A stretch of 64,000 nt of DNA from Microbispora rosea (lineage in GTDB: Bacteria > Actinomycetota > Actinomycetes > Streptosporangiales > Streptosporangiaceae): positions 124,001 through 188,000 of the forward strand of contig NZ_FTNI01000016.1 in NCBI RefSeq assembly GCF_900156315.1, given 5' to 3'. Of this stretch, positions 44,892-53,292 are shown piece by piece. The translations under genes were made by a program, and so were the position numbers. The notes under the pieces were generated by a model that made no database searches, had not been told where the DNA came from, and saw nothing but the letters and a program-made list of their open reading frames with translations. Within the stretch, counting starts at the first letter, position 1, and each line of letters starts with the position of its first letter.

Positions 44892-46046
44892 ATGCCGAAG
44901 CACATCGCCCCGAAGCTGCTGTCCTGGGCGAGCGAGATCGACGACGGGACGATCGACCAGGCCGCCCGGGCGGCGCGCCTGCCGTTCGTGCCAGGTCACG
45001 TCGCGCTCATGCCGGACGCGCACGTCGGCATCGGCGCGACGGTCGGCTCCGTCATCCCGACGGAGGGCGCGATCATCCCGTCCGCCGTCGGCGTGGACAT
45101 CGGCTGCGGCATGGTCGCGACCGAGACCACGCTCACGGCCGCCGACCTGCCCGACTCGCTCGACCCGCTGATGCGGCTGGTGGAGCGGCGCATCCCGGCG
45201 GGCGTGGGCAAGGGGCACGACGACCGCGCGGTGGACCGCGCGCTCGGCGACCTGGGCCGGCCGCACACCGGCCTGACGCCCAAGCAGGAGAACACCGTCG
45301 CCTGCCAGTTCGGGACCCTCGGCTCGGGCAACCACTTCGTGGAGGTCTGCCTCGACGAGCGCGACCGGGTGTGGACCGTGCTGCACTCCGGCTCGCGCGG
45401 GATCGGCAACCAGCTCGCCACCGCGCACATCAACGGCGCGAAGCGGCTCATGCGGAGCCTGGGAATCGGGATGGAGGACTACGACCTCGCCTACTTCACC
45501 CAGGGCACCGCGGAGTTCACGGCGTACATCGAGGACATGCTGTGGGCGCAGCGCTACGCGATGGCCTCGCGGGCGCGGATGGACAAGGTGCTGGGCGACG
45601 CGCTGTTCCGCGTGGCCGGCGCCGGCGCCCGGGTCCGGACGATCAACTGCCACCACAACTTCACGCAGTTGGAGACCCATCAGGGCAAGGAGCTGTGGAT
45701 CACCCGCAAGGGCGCGATCAAGGCGGACACCGGGGACGAGGGCGTGATCCCGGGCTCGATGGGCACCCGCTCCTACATCGTCCGCGGGCGGGGCAACCCG
45801 CTGTCGTACAACTCCTGCTCGCACGGCGCGGGGCGCAGGATGTCGAGGAGCCGGGCGAAGCGCGAGCTGTCGCCGGCCTCGCTCAGGGAGGCGATGCGCG
45901 GCCGGACCTGGAACTCCGACCGGGCCGCCGCCCTGGTCGACGAGCACCCCGAGGCGTACAAGCCGATCGACCAGGTGATGGCGGACCAGAAGGACCTCGT
46001 GGAGGTCCGGCACACGCTGCGCCAGGTCTTCAACTACAAGGGGTGA
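44892..46046 (+). CDS. rtcB: RNA-splicing ligase RtcB
   Basis: 384 residues. Mn/GMP site motifs: GVDIGCGM, GSGNHF, HSGSRGIGN, NCHHNF and the guanylylated His in NSCSHGAGRRMSR. RtcB joins 2',3'-cyclic-phosphate or 3'-phosphate RNA ends to 5'-OH ends. ATG 44892 has AAGGAGGAG about 8 nt upstream. Its end overlaps that of the convergent P450 gene by 13 bp. No archease gene is adjacent. Confidence 0.95.
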   Translation: MPKHIAPKLLSWASEIDDGTIDQAARAARLPFVPGHVALMPDAHVGIGATVGSVIPTEGAIIPSAVGVDIGCGMVATETTLTAADLPDSLDPLMRLVERRIPAGVGKGHDDRAVDRALGDLGRPHTGLTPKQENTVACQFGTLGSGNHFVEVCLDERDRVWTVLHSGSRGIGNQLATAHINGAKRLMRSLGIGMEDYDLAYFTQGTAEFTAYIEDMLWAQRYAMASRARMDKVLGDALFRVAGAGARVRTINCHHNFTQLETHQGKELWITRKGAIKADTGDEGVIPGSMGTRSYIVRGRGNPLSYNSCSHGAGRRMSRSRAKRELSPASLREAMRGRTWNSDRAAALVDEHPEAYKPIDQVMADQKDLVEVRHTLRQVFNYKG

Positions 46047-47317
46047 ACCGCCGGGCGCGGTCGTTTCGCCCCCGCCGTCTCGGGGGGCGCGGCCGCCCCG
46101 GCCGGCAGCAGGACGAAGCCGCTCGCCACCCGGGCCGGGATCCGGTAGGGCGAGATGGTGAGGTCCTGCTCCGGCACGGTGTAGTCCAGCCGGGCCAGCC
46201 GCGGCGCGAGGGCCTCCAGCAGGCCCACGGCGACCGGCTCGCCCGGGCACCGGTGACCGGTCGCCGGGTCGCCCCCGCCCTGCGGGATCAGGTCGTACGG
46301 GCCGATCTCGCGTCCGATGAAGCGGCGTGGGTCGAACGCGCAGGGGTTCGGCCAGAGCGCCGGGTCGTGGTTCTGGCCCCAGACGTCGAGCAGCACGAGC
46401 CAGTCGGCCAGGATCTGCTCGCCCTTCCAGGTGAGGTCCTTGACGGCCTTGCCCGCCACGAACGGCGCGAAGGGGTAGAAGCGCCGCACCTCATGCGCGA
46501 ACGCCTCGGCGTACGCGCCGTCGGCGTCCTCGGCCAGGCGGACGCGGGTGACCGGCCAGCAGTGCAGCGCGTGCGCGGCAAACGTGACGAACCAGCTCAC
46601 GGCGACGGTGGGACGCACGAGGTTGAGCAGTTCGACCGCGGCGATCCGGGGGGCGAGCGGTTCCCCGTCGGGTTCCCGGTGGCGGGCGGCCACGGCGAGC
46701 GCCGAGGAGTCCGGCGCCCGCAGGGCCCCGCGCCGCACGTCCTCGACCAGTCCCGCCAGCCACGCCTCGCGGCGCCTGCGGGCGGCGCGGGCCCGCCAGT
46801 GCCGCGGGCCCGGCGACCCGAAGCCGTCGACCATCGCGACGAGGTCGGCGGCGAGGGGCCCGGTCTCCTCCTCGGTGAGCGGGATGCCCGCCCACCGGCA
46901 CGCCCCCCGGGTGATGACGCGTGCGGCCTCGTCGAAGAGCACGACGTGGCCCCTGTCCGGCCACGTCGCCACCGCCGCGTCCCAGGCCGCGGTGGTCTCA
47001 CCGACCAGGGCGGCGACGCTTTCCGGTGTCATCAGGGACATGAACATGCCCTTGCGCGCCCGGTGCGCGGCCTGGTCGAGCGTGTGCACCGCGCCGTGGC
47101 CGAACAGCGTGCTCTTGATCGGCTCGGGCAGCGCGGGAGCCCGCTGGACGTGGTCGTCGTCGTAGAAGAAGCGGACGGCGTCCGGCCCGCGCAGCACGAC
47201 GGCGTGCTGGCCCATCAGCCGGGTGTGGACCATCTCCCCCTGGGTCTCCCGCCAGCGGGCCGGCAGCCAGGCATAGCCCTCGAGCAGCAGGAGCAGCGTG
47301 GTGTCGAGCAGCGGCAT
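46034..47317 (-). CDS. CYP152-family cytochrome P450 (fatty-acid peroxygenase / OleT-like decarboxylase)
   Basis: 427 residues. The CYP152 mark is Arg235-Pro236 in LLNLVRPTVAVSWF, replacing the acid-alcohol pair of ordinary P450s; the heme Cys357 lies in GGGDPATGHRCPGE and ExxR at Glu276-Arg279. His78 (FGHGAVHTLD) occupies the place of OleT His85, whereas hydroxylating CYP152s such as BSbeta carry Gln. CYP152 enzymes use hydrogen peroxide and a fatty acid held by the Arg. This one may therefore make terminal alkenes or hydroxy acids. No redox partner gene is next to it, as expected. Confidence 0.9.
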   Translation of the reverse strand: MPLLDTTLLLLLEGYAWLPARWRETQGEMVHTRLMGQHAVVLRGPDAVRFFYDDDHVQRAPALPEPIKSTLFGHGAVHTLDQAAHRARKGMFMSLMTPESVAALVGETTAAWDAAVATWPDRGHVVLFDEAARVITRGACRWAGIPLTEEETGPLAADLVAMVDGFGSPGPRHWRARAARRRREAWLAGLVEDVRRGALRAPDSSALAVAARHREPDGEPLAPRIAAVELLNLVRPTVAVSWFVTFAAHALHCWPVTRVRLAEDADGAYAEAFAHEVRRFYPFAPFVAGKAVKDLTWKGEQILADWLVLLDVWGQNHDPALWPNPCAFDPRRFIGREIGPYDLIPQGGGDPATGHRCPGEPVAVGLLEALAPRLARLDYTVPEQDLTISPYRIPARVASGFVLLPAGAAAPPETAGAKRPRPAVHPL

Positions 47318-47332
47318 ATGTCCTGACTGCCC

Positions 47333-47391
47333 GCGTCCGTCCGCCGGAAACGGCGGACGGACGCCCGTCCGGCCGGGGCCGGACGGGCGTC
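47333..47391 (-). terminator. Two overlapping hairpins between the CBM2 and P450 genes
   Basis: Hairpin A: 14-bp stem 47333-47346 with 47351-47364, GAAA loop. Hairpin B: 15-bp stem 47360-47374 with 47377-47391. They share 5 bases, so both cannot be full length together. They lie just after the CBM2 stop and before the P450 start. Confidence 0.7.
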
Positions 47392-47396
47392 GGAGG

Positions 47397-48551
47397 TCAG
47401 CCCCTGATGCAGGTGCCGCCGTTCAGCGTGAAGCCGGTGGGATCGGGATTGGCGCCCGTGAGTGTGCCGTTGAAGCCGATCTGCACCGACGCGCCGCCCT
47501 GGATCACCGAGTTCCACGGCATGGCCGCGGCGGTGACGTCCTTGCCGGACTGCGACCAAGTGGCCGACCAGCCGCTGGCGACCTTCTGTCCCGCGTCGGG
47601 GAGGACGAAGCGCAGCGTCCAGTTGTTCATCGGCGTCTGACCCAAATTGATGATCTTCACGTTGGCGGAGAAGCCGCCGCTCCACGACCACGCGGTGTAC
47701 TCGATCTTGCAGCTGACCGGGGGCGGCGTGTAGGTGGGGTAGCCGCCCGACGCCGTGGCCGTCACCAGGTCGGACGGCAGGCTGAGGTTGCCCGCGGCGT
47801 CCTGCGCCACCATGAAGTAGACGTACGACTGGCCGGTGACGAGGTTGCCCTCGGTGAAGTACGTGCCGATGGGTGTGCCCACCGGGATCCAGGCCGTGTC
47901 GGTGCGCCGGTAGACGTCGTAGCCCGTCACCCCGACGTCGTCGGTCGACGGGGTCCAGCAGAACGACGTCCCCTTGAAGTCGGGCAGGCAGTTGGCCTGC
48001 ATCCCGGTCGGCCTGGTCGGCGGCGTCGTGTCGCCCGTGCCGGGGCTCGGCGACACGGACATGCCGGTGACCGCCGAGGTGCTGAACGGCGCGGTGGGCC
48101 TGCTGGTGTTGCCCGCGGCGTCCTTGGCCACGATGTAGAACGTGTAGGTCCGGCCGATGGTCAGGCCGGAGACGACGGTCATCGTGCTCGTGGGGGCGGC
48201 CGCCCTGACGAAGCCGTCCGCGGTGAGGCGGTAGACCTCGTAGCCGGTGACGCCGACGTCGTCTGCGGACGCCGTCCAGCACAGGCCGACCACACCCTGG
48301 GGCGTGCCTCCCGTGGGCAGCGGCGGCGGGCAGGCCCGCACCTCACCGGGGGTCGTGGGCGGTGTGGTGTCCGTCCCCGCCGGGCCGCTCGCCGTCGGCT
48401 GCGGCGTGGGTTCGCCCGAGGCCGCGGAAGCGGCGTACGCCGTCGTCACACTCGTCGCGAGGACGGGTGGCGCGGCGATGTTGGCCGCCAGCAGCGCGGC
48501 GGCCACGGCGCCCGCCGCGGTCCACGCGGCCGGCCACGACAGTCTGGACAC
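47397..48551 (-). CDS. Secreted FN3-FN3-CBM2 carbohydrate-binding protein
   Basis: 384 residues. GTG start 48551 with an AGGTGG-like site. Signal peptide (WTAAGAVAAALLAANIAAPP), a Pro/Thr linker, two fibronectin type III domains (each with CWT or WTPS and DDVGVTGYEVYR/DVYRRT) and a C-terminal CBM2 (CKIEYTAWSWSGGFSANVKIINLG ... MNNWTLRF ... NGGTCIRG) with paired Cys and surface Trp. CBM2 binds cellulose or chitin. No catalytic domain: a free binding protein or an expansion-type helper. Confidence 0.9.
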   Translation of the reverse strand: MSRLSWPAAWTAAGAVAAALLAANIAAPPVLATSVTTAYAASAASGEPTPQPTASGPAGTDTTPPTTPGEVRACPPPLPTGGTPQGVVGLCWTASADDVGVTGYEVYRLTADGFVRAAAPTSTMTVVSGLTIGRTYTFYIVAKDAAGNTSRPTAPFSTSAVTGMSVSPSPGTGDTTPPTRPTGMQANCLPDFKGTSFCWTPSTDDVGVTGYDVYRRTDTAWIPVGTPIGTYFTEGNLVTGQSYVYFMVAQDAAGNLSLPSDLVTATASGGYPTYTPPPVSCKIEYTAWSWSGGFSANVKIINLGQTPMNNWTLRFVLPDAGQKVASGWSATWSQSGKDVTAAAMPWNSVIQGGASVQIGFNGTLTGANPDPTGFTLNGGTCIRG

Positions 48552-48688
48552 GAGCCACCTCTCCGGGACGATCCGCCGACGACATCGCCCGGATCATCGA
48601 TCGCCGGGGCGGGCCCGTCAAAGCCCGCTCGCATCCGTGCCGGTCGACCCGTAAGGAACTTGAAACTTTCAGCGTGGCGGGCCGTCGC

Positions 48689-48694
48689 TAGCGT
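48689..48694 (+). promoter_or_regulatory. -10 box TAGCGT for leaderless SDR gene
   Basis: TAGCGT followed by 6 nt then the ATG at 48701; no Shine-Dalgarno. Confidence 0.55.
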
Positions 48695-48700
48695 GGCGGG

Positions 48701-49720
48701 ATGAAGATCGTGGTCACCGGCGCGGCCGGTTTCATCGGGAGCGGCGTCGCCTCCCTGCTGCGCGACGCCGGGCACGAGGTGCGGGGCTTCGACCTGCGCG
48801 GCGGCGAGGACGTCACGCAGGGTGACGTGCGGGACGAGGACGCCGTCGCCCGCGCGCTCGACGGCGCCGACGCCGTCGTGCACCAGGCGGCCAAGGTCGG
48901 CCTCGGCGTCGACGTGTCCGACCTGCCGGAGTACGTGTCGGTCAACGGGCTCGGGACCGCGGTGCTGCTCGCCGCGATGGCGCGGCACGGGGTCTCCCGG
49001 CTGGTCCTGGCGTCGTCCATGGTGATCTACGGCGAGGGCGTCTACGACTGCGCGGAACACGGCCGCCGGCGCCCCGGCCCCAGGGCCGAGGAGGACCTGG
49101 CCGCCGGGCGGTTCGAGCCGGTGTGCCCGCGCTGCGGGCGCCCGTTGGCGCCGGGGACCGTGGACGAGGACGTCCCGCCCGATCCGCGCAACGCGTACGC
49201 CACGAGCAAGCTCGCCCAGGAGCACCTGGCCGCCAACTGGGCCCGCGAAACCGGCGGCGTTGCGGTCGCCCTGAGGTACCACAACGTGTACGGGCCGGGG
49301 ATGCCGCGCGACACCCCCTATTCGGGGGTGGCCGCGATCTTCCGGTCCGCGCTGGAGGCCGGGCGGGCGCCGCTGGTGTTCGAGGACGGCGGCCAGCGCA
49401 GGGACTTCGTCCACGTCGGCGACGTCGCGGCGGCCAACCTCGCGGCGCTCGGCGCGCTGGAGTCCGCCCCGCCCGGCCGGCTCCGCGCGTACAACGTGGC
49501 CAGCGGCGAGCCCCACTCGATCGGCGACCTGGCGGACGCGCTCAGCGCGGCGCGGGGCGGACCGGCCCCCGAGGTCACCGGCCGCTACCGGCTGGGCGAC
49601 GTCCGGCACATCGTGGCCTCCCCGGACCGCGCCGCGGCCGACCTGGGTTTCCGGGCGCGGATCCGCTTCGCCGACGGCATGCGGGAGTTCGCCCACGCCC
49701 CGCTGGCGACGGCCGGCTGA
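48701..49720 (+). CDS. NAD-dependent epimerase, dTDP-L-rhamnose 4-epimerase-like, with zinc-knuckle insertion
   Basis: 339 residues. GAAGFIGSGV cofactor loop, ASSMVIYGEG, YATSKLAQE (YxxxK), LRYHNVYGPGMPRDTPYSG. Between Ser and Tyr motifs lies an insertion with YDCAEHG and VCPRCGRPLAPG, i.e. C-x2-H and C-x2-C, a likely metal site also seen in rhamnose-4-epimerase-like SDRs. It may supply a 6-deoxy-sugar for the glycosyltransferases that follow. It ends 1 bp from the convergent membrane gene. Confidence 0.85.
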   Translation: MKIVVTGAAGFIGSGVASLLRDAGHEVRGFDLRGGEDVTQGDVRDEDAVARALDGADAVVHQAAKVGLGVDVSDLPEYVSVNGLGTAVLLAAMARHGVSRLVLASSMVIYGEGVYDCAEHGRRRPGPRAEEDLAAGRFEPVCPRCGRPLAPGTVDEDVPPDPRNAYATSKLAQEHLAANWARETGGVAVALRYHNVYGPGMPRDTPYSGVAAIFRSALEAGRAPLVFEDGGQRRDFVHVGDVAAANLAALGALESAPPGRLRAYNVASGEPHSIGDLADALSAARGGPAPEVTGRYRLGDVRHIVASPDRAAADLGFRARIRFADGMREFAHAPLATAG

Positions 49721-49721
49721 A

Positions 49722-51149
49722 TCACCAGGGAGATCTCACGAACCCCTGCAGCAGCAGGCCGAGCACCGCCTGCGCGGCGAGCAGGCGGCGGTCTCCCTCA
49801 CGCCCGGCTCCCGTACCCCCGGCCCCCGCACGCCCGGCCGCCGCCGCGACCCACAGGGCGAACGGCAGCCAGATCCGCTCCACCTCGCCCCTGGTGACGC
49901 CGCTGACGTCGAGGGCGAGCACCGCGACCCCGGCCGCCAGCGGCAGTATCCGGTCGCGGGCCCGTCCCGGCGCCACGAGCCCGGCGGCGGCGGCCGGGCC
50001 CGTCACCAGGGCGAGCACGGCCAGGTTGGCGACCAGGAAGTACAGGTACGGCCGGGCCGCGCCGGGGTCGGCCGCCCACTCGGCGTGGGTGGCGAGCACA
50101 CCGGCCGGCCACCAGAACCCTCCGGCGGCGAACAGGGCGCTCACCGCGGCCATCCCGGTCAGGCAGGCGGCCACGGTCGCCCGCGGCACTCCCACGGCGA
50201 CCGCCGCGACGAGCGGGACGAGCAGGTAGGGCACCAGGCCGTAGCTGAGGTAGGGCAGCGCGCCCAGTGCCACACCCGCGCCGAGGCCGAGCGTCACCCG
50301 GCCCGCCCGGCTCCGCGCGCCGAGCACCAGCAGCGCCGTCCCCCACGCCCCCACGCCCGCGAAGAACGCGTCCATGGTCGTAGCGATCCACACCGCCGCC
50401 GGGCACAGGGCGAGGTAGGGCAGCACGCGCCGGGCCGCGTCCTCCCCCGCGACGCGCCACACGGTCAGGCCGATCGCGGCCGTGGCCGAGCACCCCGTCA
50501 CGACCACGAGGACGGCGGCCCAGAACGGCCCGGGCAGCCCGGCGGCCGCCAGCGCCCACAGCACCAGCACCGGCAGCGGCGGATGGCCGCGCACGTGCGT
50601 GGGATAGGCCGGCAGGTCCCGGGTGAACCCGGCGAGCCAGCCGAGGGGGTCGTCGCCCACGGCCCCGAGCCCGGCCAGGTATTCCTGCGGGTGGGTGAAC
50701 GGCCACGCCAGCCCCTCCCCCGACATCGCCAGCAGGACCGTCCACGCGAGCGACGCGGCGAAGGCCGCCGCCAGCGCCGCGCGCATCGGCAGATGCGCCG
50801 TCAGCCGGGGCAGCACGGGGACCGCGACCGCGGCGAAGGCCACGGCCGGAAGCAGCGCGGGCGTGGGCAGGCGCGCCAGCGCGTGCAGCGGCGGGAGGTG
50901 GTCGATGCGCAGCACCCCGCGGGCGTGCAGCAGGCCGCCCACCGCGAACGCGCCCGCCACCAGGACAGCCCATCCGGCCAGCGCCCGCTGCCGTGCCGTG
51001 AGTGCCCGTCGCCGCGCCGCAGGCGCTCCCCGCTCTGCCGCCGACGCCCCCTGCCGTGCCGCAGGTGCCCCCTGACTTGCCGCCGACGCCCCCTGCCGTG
51101 CCGCAGGCGCTCCCTGACTTGCCGCCGACGCCCCCTGCCGTGCTCTCAC
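49722..51149 (-). CDS. Polytopic membrane protein, GT-C mannosyltransferase-like
   Basis: 475 residues from the GTG at 51149, which sits 7 nt after a TACGGT box; longer frames would run into the divergent GT2 gene. The N-terminal about 50 residues are a 14-residue Q-G-A-S/A-A-S repeat from a 42-bp DNA repeat. About 11-12 helices follow, with THVRGHPPLPVLVLWALA and ATTMDAFFAGVGAWG in extracytoplasmic loops, resembling the PMT/ArnT-type glycosyltransferases. Convergent with the epimerase. Confidence 0.75.
   Translation of the reverse strand: MRARQGASAASQGAPAARQGASAASQGAPAARQGASAAERGAPAARRRALTARQRALAGWAVLVAGAFAVGGLLHARGVLRIDHLPPLHALARLPTPALLPAVAFAAVAVPVLPRLTAHLPMRAALAAAFAASLAWTVLLAMSGEGLAWPFTHPQEYLAGLGAVGDDPLGWLAGFTRDLPAYPTHVRGHPPLPVLVLWALAAAGLPGPFWAAVLVVVTGCSATAAIGLTVWRVAGEDAARRVLPYLALCPAAVWIATTMDAFFAGVGAWGTALLVLGARSRAGRVTLGLGAGVALGALPYLSYGLVPYLLVPLVAAVAVGVPRATVAACLTGMAAVSALFAAGGFWWPAGVLATHAEWAADPGAARPYLYFLVANLAVLALVTGPAAAAGLVAPGRARDRILPLAAGVAVLALDVSGVTRGEVERIWLPFALWVAAAAGRAGAGGTGAGREGDRRLLAAQAVLGLLLQGFVRSPW
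51037..51140. repeat. 42-bp tandem repeat, about 2.5 units
   Basis: Units begin at 51037, 51079 and 51121 (each GCCGCCGACGCCCCCTGCC...). In frame, it gives 14-residue repeats at the N-terminus of the membrane protein. Confidence 0.85.
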
Positions 51150-51156
51150 GACCGCC

Positions 51157-51162
51157 ACCGTA
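51157..51162 (-). promoter_or_regulatory. -10 box TACGGT for leaderless membrane-protein gene
   Basis: Minus-strand TACGGT, 7 nt, then GTG 51149. It decides the start of this gene. Confidence 0.6.
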
Positions 51163-51239
51163 GGCGGGCCGGTGAAGCCGTCCACGCCCTCCGGGCGCCC
51201 CGTAGTCACTTCGTAAGAACTCGGCGGCCCCCGCGGCTC

Positions 51240-51245
51240 TAACTT
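51240..51245 (+). promoter_or_regulatory. -10 box TAACTT for leaderless GT2 gene
   Basis: TAACTT, 7 nt, then ATG 51253. It is 78 bp from the divergent box at 51157-51162. Confidence 0.65.
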
Positions 51246-51252
51246 CTGCGAC

Positions 51253-51897
51253 ATGCAGATCGATGTGGTGCTTCCCTGCCTCGACGAGGCGGCGGCGCTG
51301 CCCTGGGTGCTCGGCCGCATGCCGGACGGCTGCCGCGCCATCGTGGTGGACAACGGATCCACCGACGGGTCGGCCGAGGTCGCCGCCCGGCACGGCGCGC
51401 TCGTGGTGAGCGAGCCCAGGCCGGGCTTCGGCGCCGCGTGCCACGCGGGCCTGGAGGCCGCGACCGCCCCCGTCGTGTGTTTCATGGACGCCGACGCGTC
51501 CCTGGACCCGCGGCAGATCCCGTACGTCGCGGAGGGGGTGGTGAGCGGCGCCGCCGACCTGGTCCTGGGCCGGCGCAGGCCCGTCACCGCGTCAGCGTGG
51601 CCCGCGCACGCCCGGCTGGGCAACCGGGTGCTCGCCTGGCGGCTGCGCCGCCGCACCGGCGCGCCGCTGCACGACCTCGGCCCGATGCGCGCGGCCCGCC
51701 GTACGGCCCTGCTGGCCCTGGGCCTGCGGGACCGGCGGTTCGGCTACCCGCTGGAGATGGTGCTGCGGGCGAGCGAGGCGGGCTGGCGCATCGGCGAGGT
51801 CGACGTCGACTACCTGCCGCGGGTGGGCCACTCGAAGGTGACGGGGACCGTCCGCGGCACCGTGCGTACGGTGCGCGACATGTGGCGGGCGGCGTGA
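51253..51897 (+). CDS. GT2-family glycosyltransferase
   Basis: 214 residues. GT-A fold: VVLPCLDEAAALPWVL, VVDNGSTDGS and the metal-binding FMDADASLD; GHSKVTGT near the end. Such short GT2 enzymes resemble dolichyl- or polyprenyl-phosphate sugar synthases, which supply donors to GT-C proteins like that encoded divergently. Leaderless start. Overlaps the next gene by 4 nt (GTGA). Confidence 0.87.
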   Translation: MQIDVVLPCLDEAAALPWVLGRMPDGCRAIVVDNGSTDGSAEVAARHGALVVSEPRPGFGAACHAGLEAATAPVVCFMDADASLDPRQIPYVAEGVVSGAADLVLGRRRPVTASAWPAHARLGNRVLAWRLRRRTGAPLHDLGPMRAARRTALLALGLRDRRFGYPLEMVLRASEAGWRIGEVDVDYLPRVGHSKVTGTVRGTVRTVRDMWRAA

Positions 51898-52556
51898 CGC
51901 CGGCCACGAGCGGGACCGCGGCGCAGCTCGTCGTCATCGCCAAGGCGCCCGTGCCGGGAACCGTGAAGACCCGGCTCACGCCGGCCTTCACCGCGCGGGA
52001 GGCCGCCGCGCTCGCGGAGTCGGCGCTGCGCGACACGCTGTCGGCCGTCGCCGCCGCCCCGGCCGCGCGGCGGGTGCTGGCCCTGCTCGGCGAGCCGGGG
52101 CCCTGGCTGCCCGCGGGGTACGACGTGGTCGCCCAGCGGGGGGACGACCTGGCCGCACGGCTGGCCGCCGCCTTCGCCGACGCGTGGACGGCCCTTCCGG
52201 TCCCGGTCGTGCTGATCGGCATGGACACCCCTCAGGTCACCCCCGCACTGCTGGCCGAGGCGGGACGGCTGCTGGACGGGCACGAGGTCGTGGTCGGCCC
52301 GGCCGCCGACGGCGGGTTCTGGCTGCTCGGGCAGCGCACGCCCGACCCCGCCCTGCTGGCCGGGCTGCCGATGTCCCGGCCTGACACGGGGGCGCTGCTG
52401 ATGGAGCGGATCCGTGCCGCGGGCGTGCGGGCCGCCCTGCTGCCCGAGCTGACCGACGTGGACACCGCCGCGGACGCGCGCGCGGTGGCCGCGCGAATCC
52501 CCTCCTCGCGGTTCGCGGCGACGCTGGCGGCCCTCGGCGCGGACGTCCCGGCGTGA
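51894..52556 (+). CDS. DUF2064 / TIGR04282 family glycosyltransferase-like protein
   Basis: 220 residues. VIAKAPVPGTVKTRLTPAFT is the family signature (nucleotide-sugar loop) and GMDTPQVTPALL and GPAADGGFWLLGQR complete the GT-A-like site. Family members occur in arsenosugar and other glycosylation clusters. GTG start overlaps GT2 and its stop overlaps the methyltransferase gene, so three genes are coupled. Confidence 0.85.
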   Translation: MTPATSGTAAQLVVIAKAPVPGTVKTRLTPAFTAREAAALAESALRDTLSAVAAAPAARRVLALLGEPGPWLPAGYDVVAQRGDDLAARLAAAFADAWTALPVPVVLIGMDTPQVTPALLAEAGRLLDGHEVVVGPAADGGFWLLGQRTPDPALLAGLPMSRPDTGALLMERIRAAGVRAALLPELTDVDTAADARAVAARIPSSRFAATLAALGADVPA

Positions 52557-53164
52557 TCGGGCCCCTCTACGCCGAGTCGCTGGACGGCGCGCGGGTCGAG
52601 GTCGAGTCGGCCGACGGCGGCACGTGGCCGCTGGAGGCGTGGCGCTGGCTCCACGACGCCGAGGGGGACGAGGCCATGCTCGCCCGCTGCGCCGACCCCA
52701 CACTCGACGTGGGCTCGGGACCGGGGCGGCTGACCGTGGCGCTGACCAGGCGCGGGGTGCGAGCGCTCGGCATCGACGTCACCCCCCGGGCCGTCCGCCT
52801 CACCCGCCTGGCCGGGGGGCGCGCCCTCTGCCGTGACGTGTTCGGGCACGTGCCCGGCGCCGGCCGCTGGGGCACGGTGCTGCTCGCCGACGGCAACATC
52901 GGCATCGGCGGCGACCCCGACGCACTGCTGCGCCGGGTCCGCGAGCTGCTGCGTCCCGGCGGCGAGGTCGTCGCCGAGCTCGATCCGCCCGGCGCCGCGA
53001 CCCGTGCGGAACGGGTGCGGCTGCGCAGGGAGGGCAGGGTCACCGGCTGGTTCGCCTGGGCGCGGGTCAGCGTGTCCGACATCGGGCCGCTCGCCGCGCG
53101 CACCGGCTTCCGCCCTGCGGAGGTGTGGACTGAGGCCGGCCGCTGGTTCTCGGTCCTGGGCTGA
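52553..53164 (+). CDS. Class I SAM-dependent methyltransferase
   Basis: 203 residues. DVGSGPGRLTVALTRRG (motif I), GIDVTPRAV and VLLADGNIGIGGDP (motif II/III region) give a small Rossmann methyltransferase. GTG start overlaps the DUF2064 stop. Conserved in the same GT2-DUF2064 arrangement in other actinomycetes; substrate unknown. Confidence 0.85.
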   Translation: MIGPLYAESLDGARVEVESADGGTWPLEAWRWLHDAEGDEAMLARCADPTLDVGSGPGRLTVALTRRGVRALGIDVTPRAVRLTRLAGGRALCRDVFGHVPGAGRWGTVLLADGNIGIGGDPDALLRRVRELLRPGGEVVAELDPPGAATRAERVRLRREGRVTGWFAWARVSVSDIGPLAARTGFRPAEVWTEAGRWFSVLG

Positions 53165-53292
53165 ACCAGGGCAAGGCTCGCCGTGCCGGCCGTCCCGGGA
53201 CGGCACGTCCGCCGGTCACACGCCGGTTCCCGGCCGCGCCGTACCTGCACGGATAGGCTGCCGCAGGGAGCAGGCGGAAGCGAACGGGACGG

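Noticed and set aside
43667-47326. 1219-codon plus-strand frame across four genes
   Set aside because: It overlaps the kinase, rtcB and P450 genes, all with clear catalytic motifs in other frames; a GC-rich shadow.
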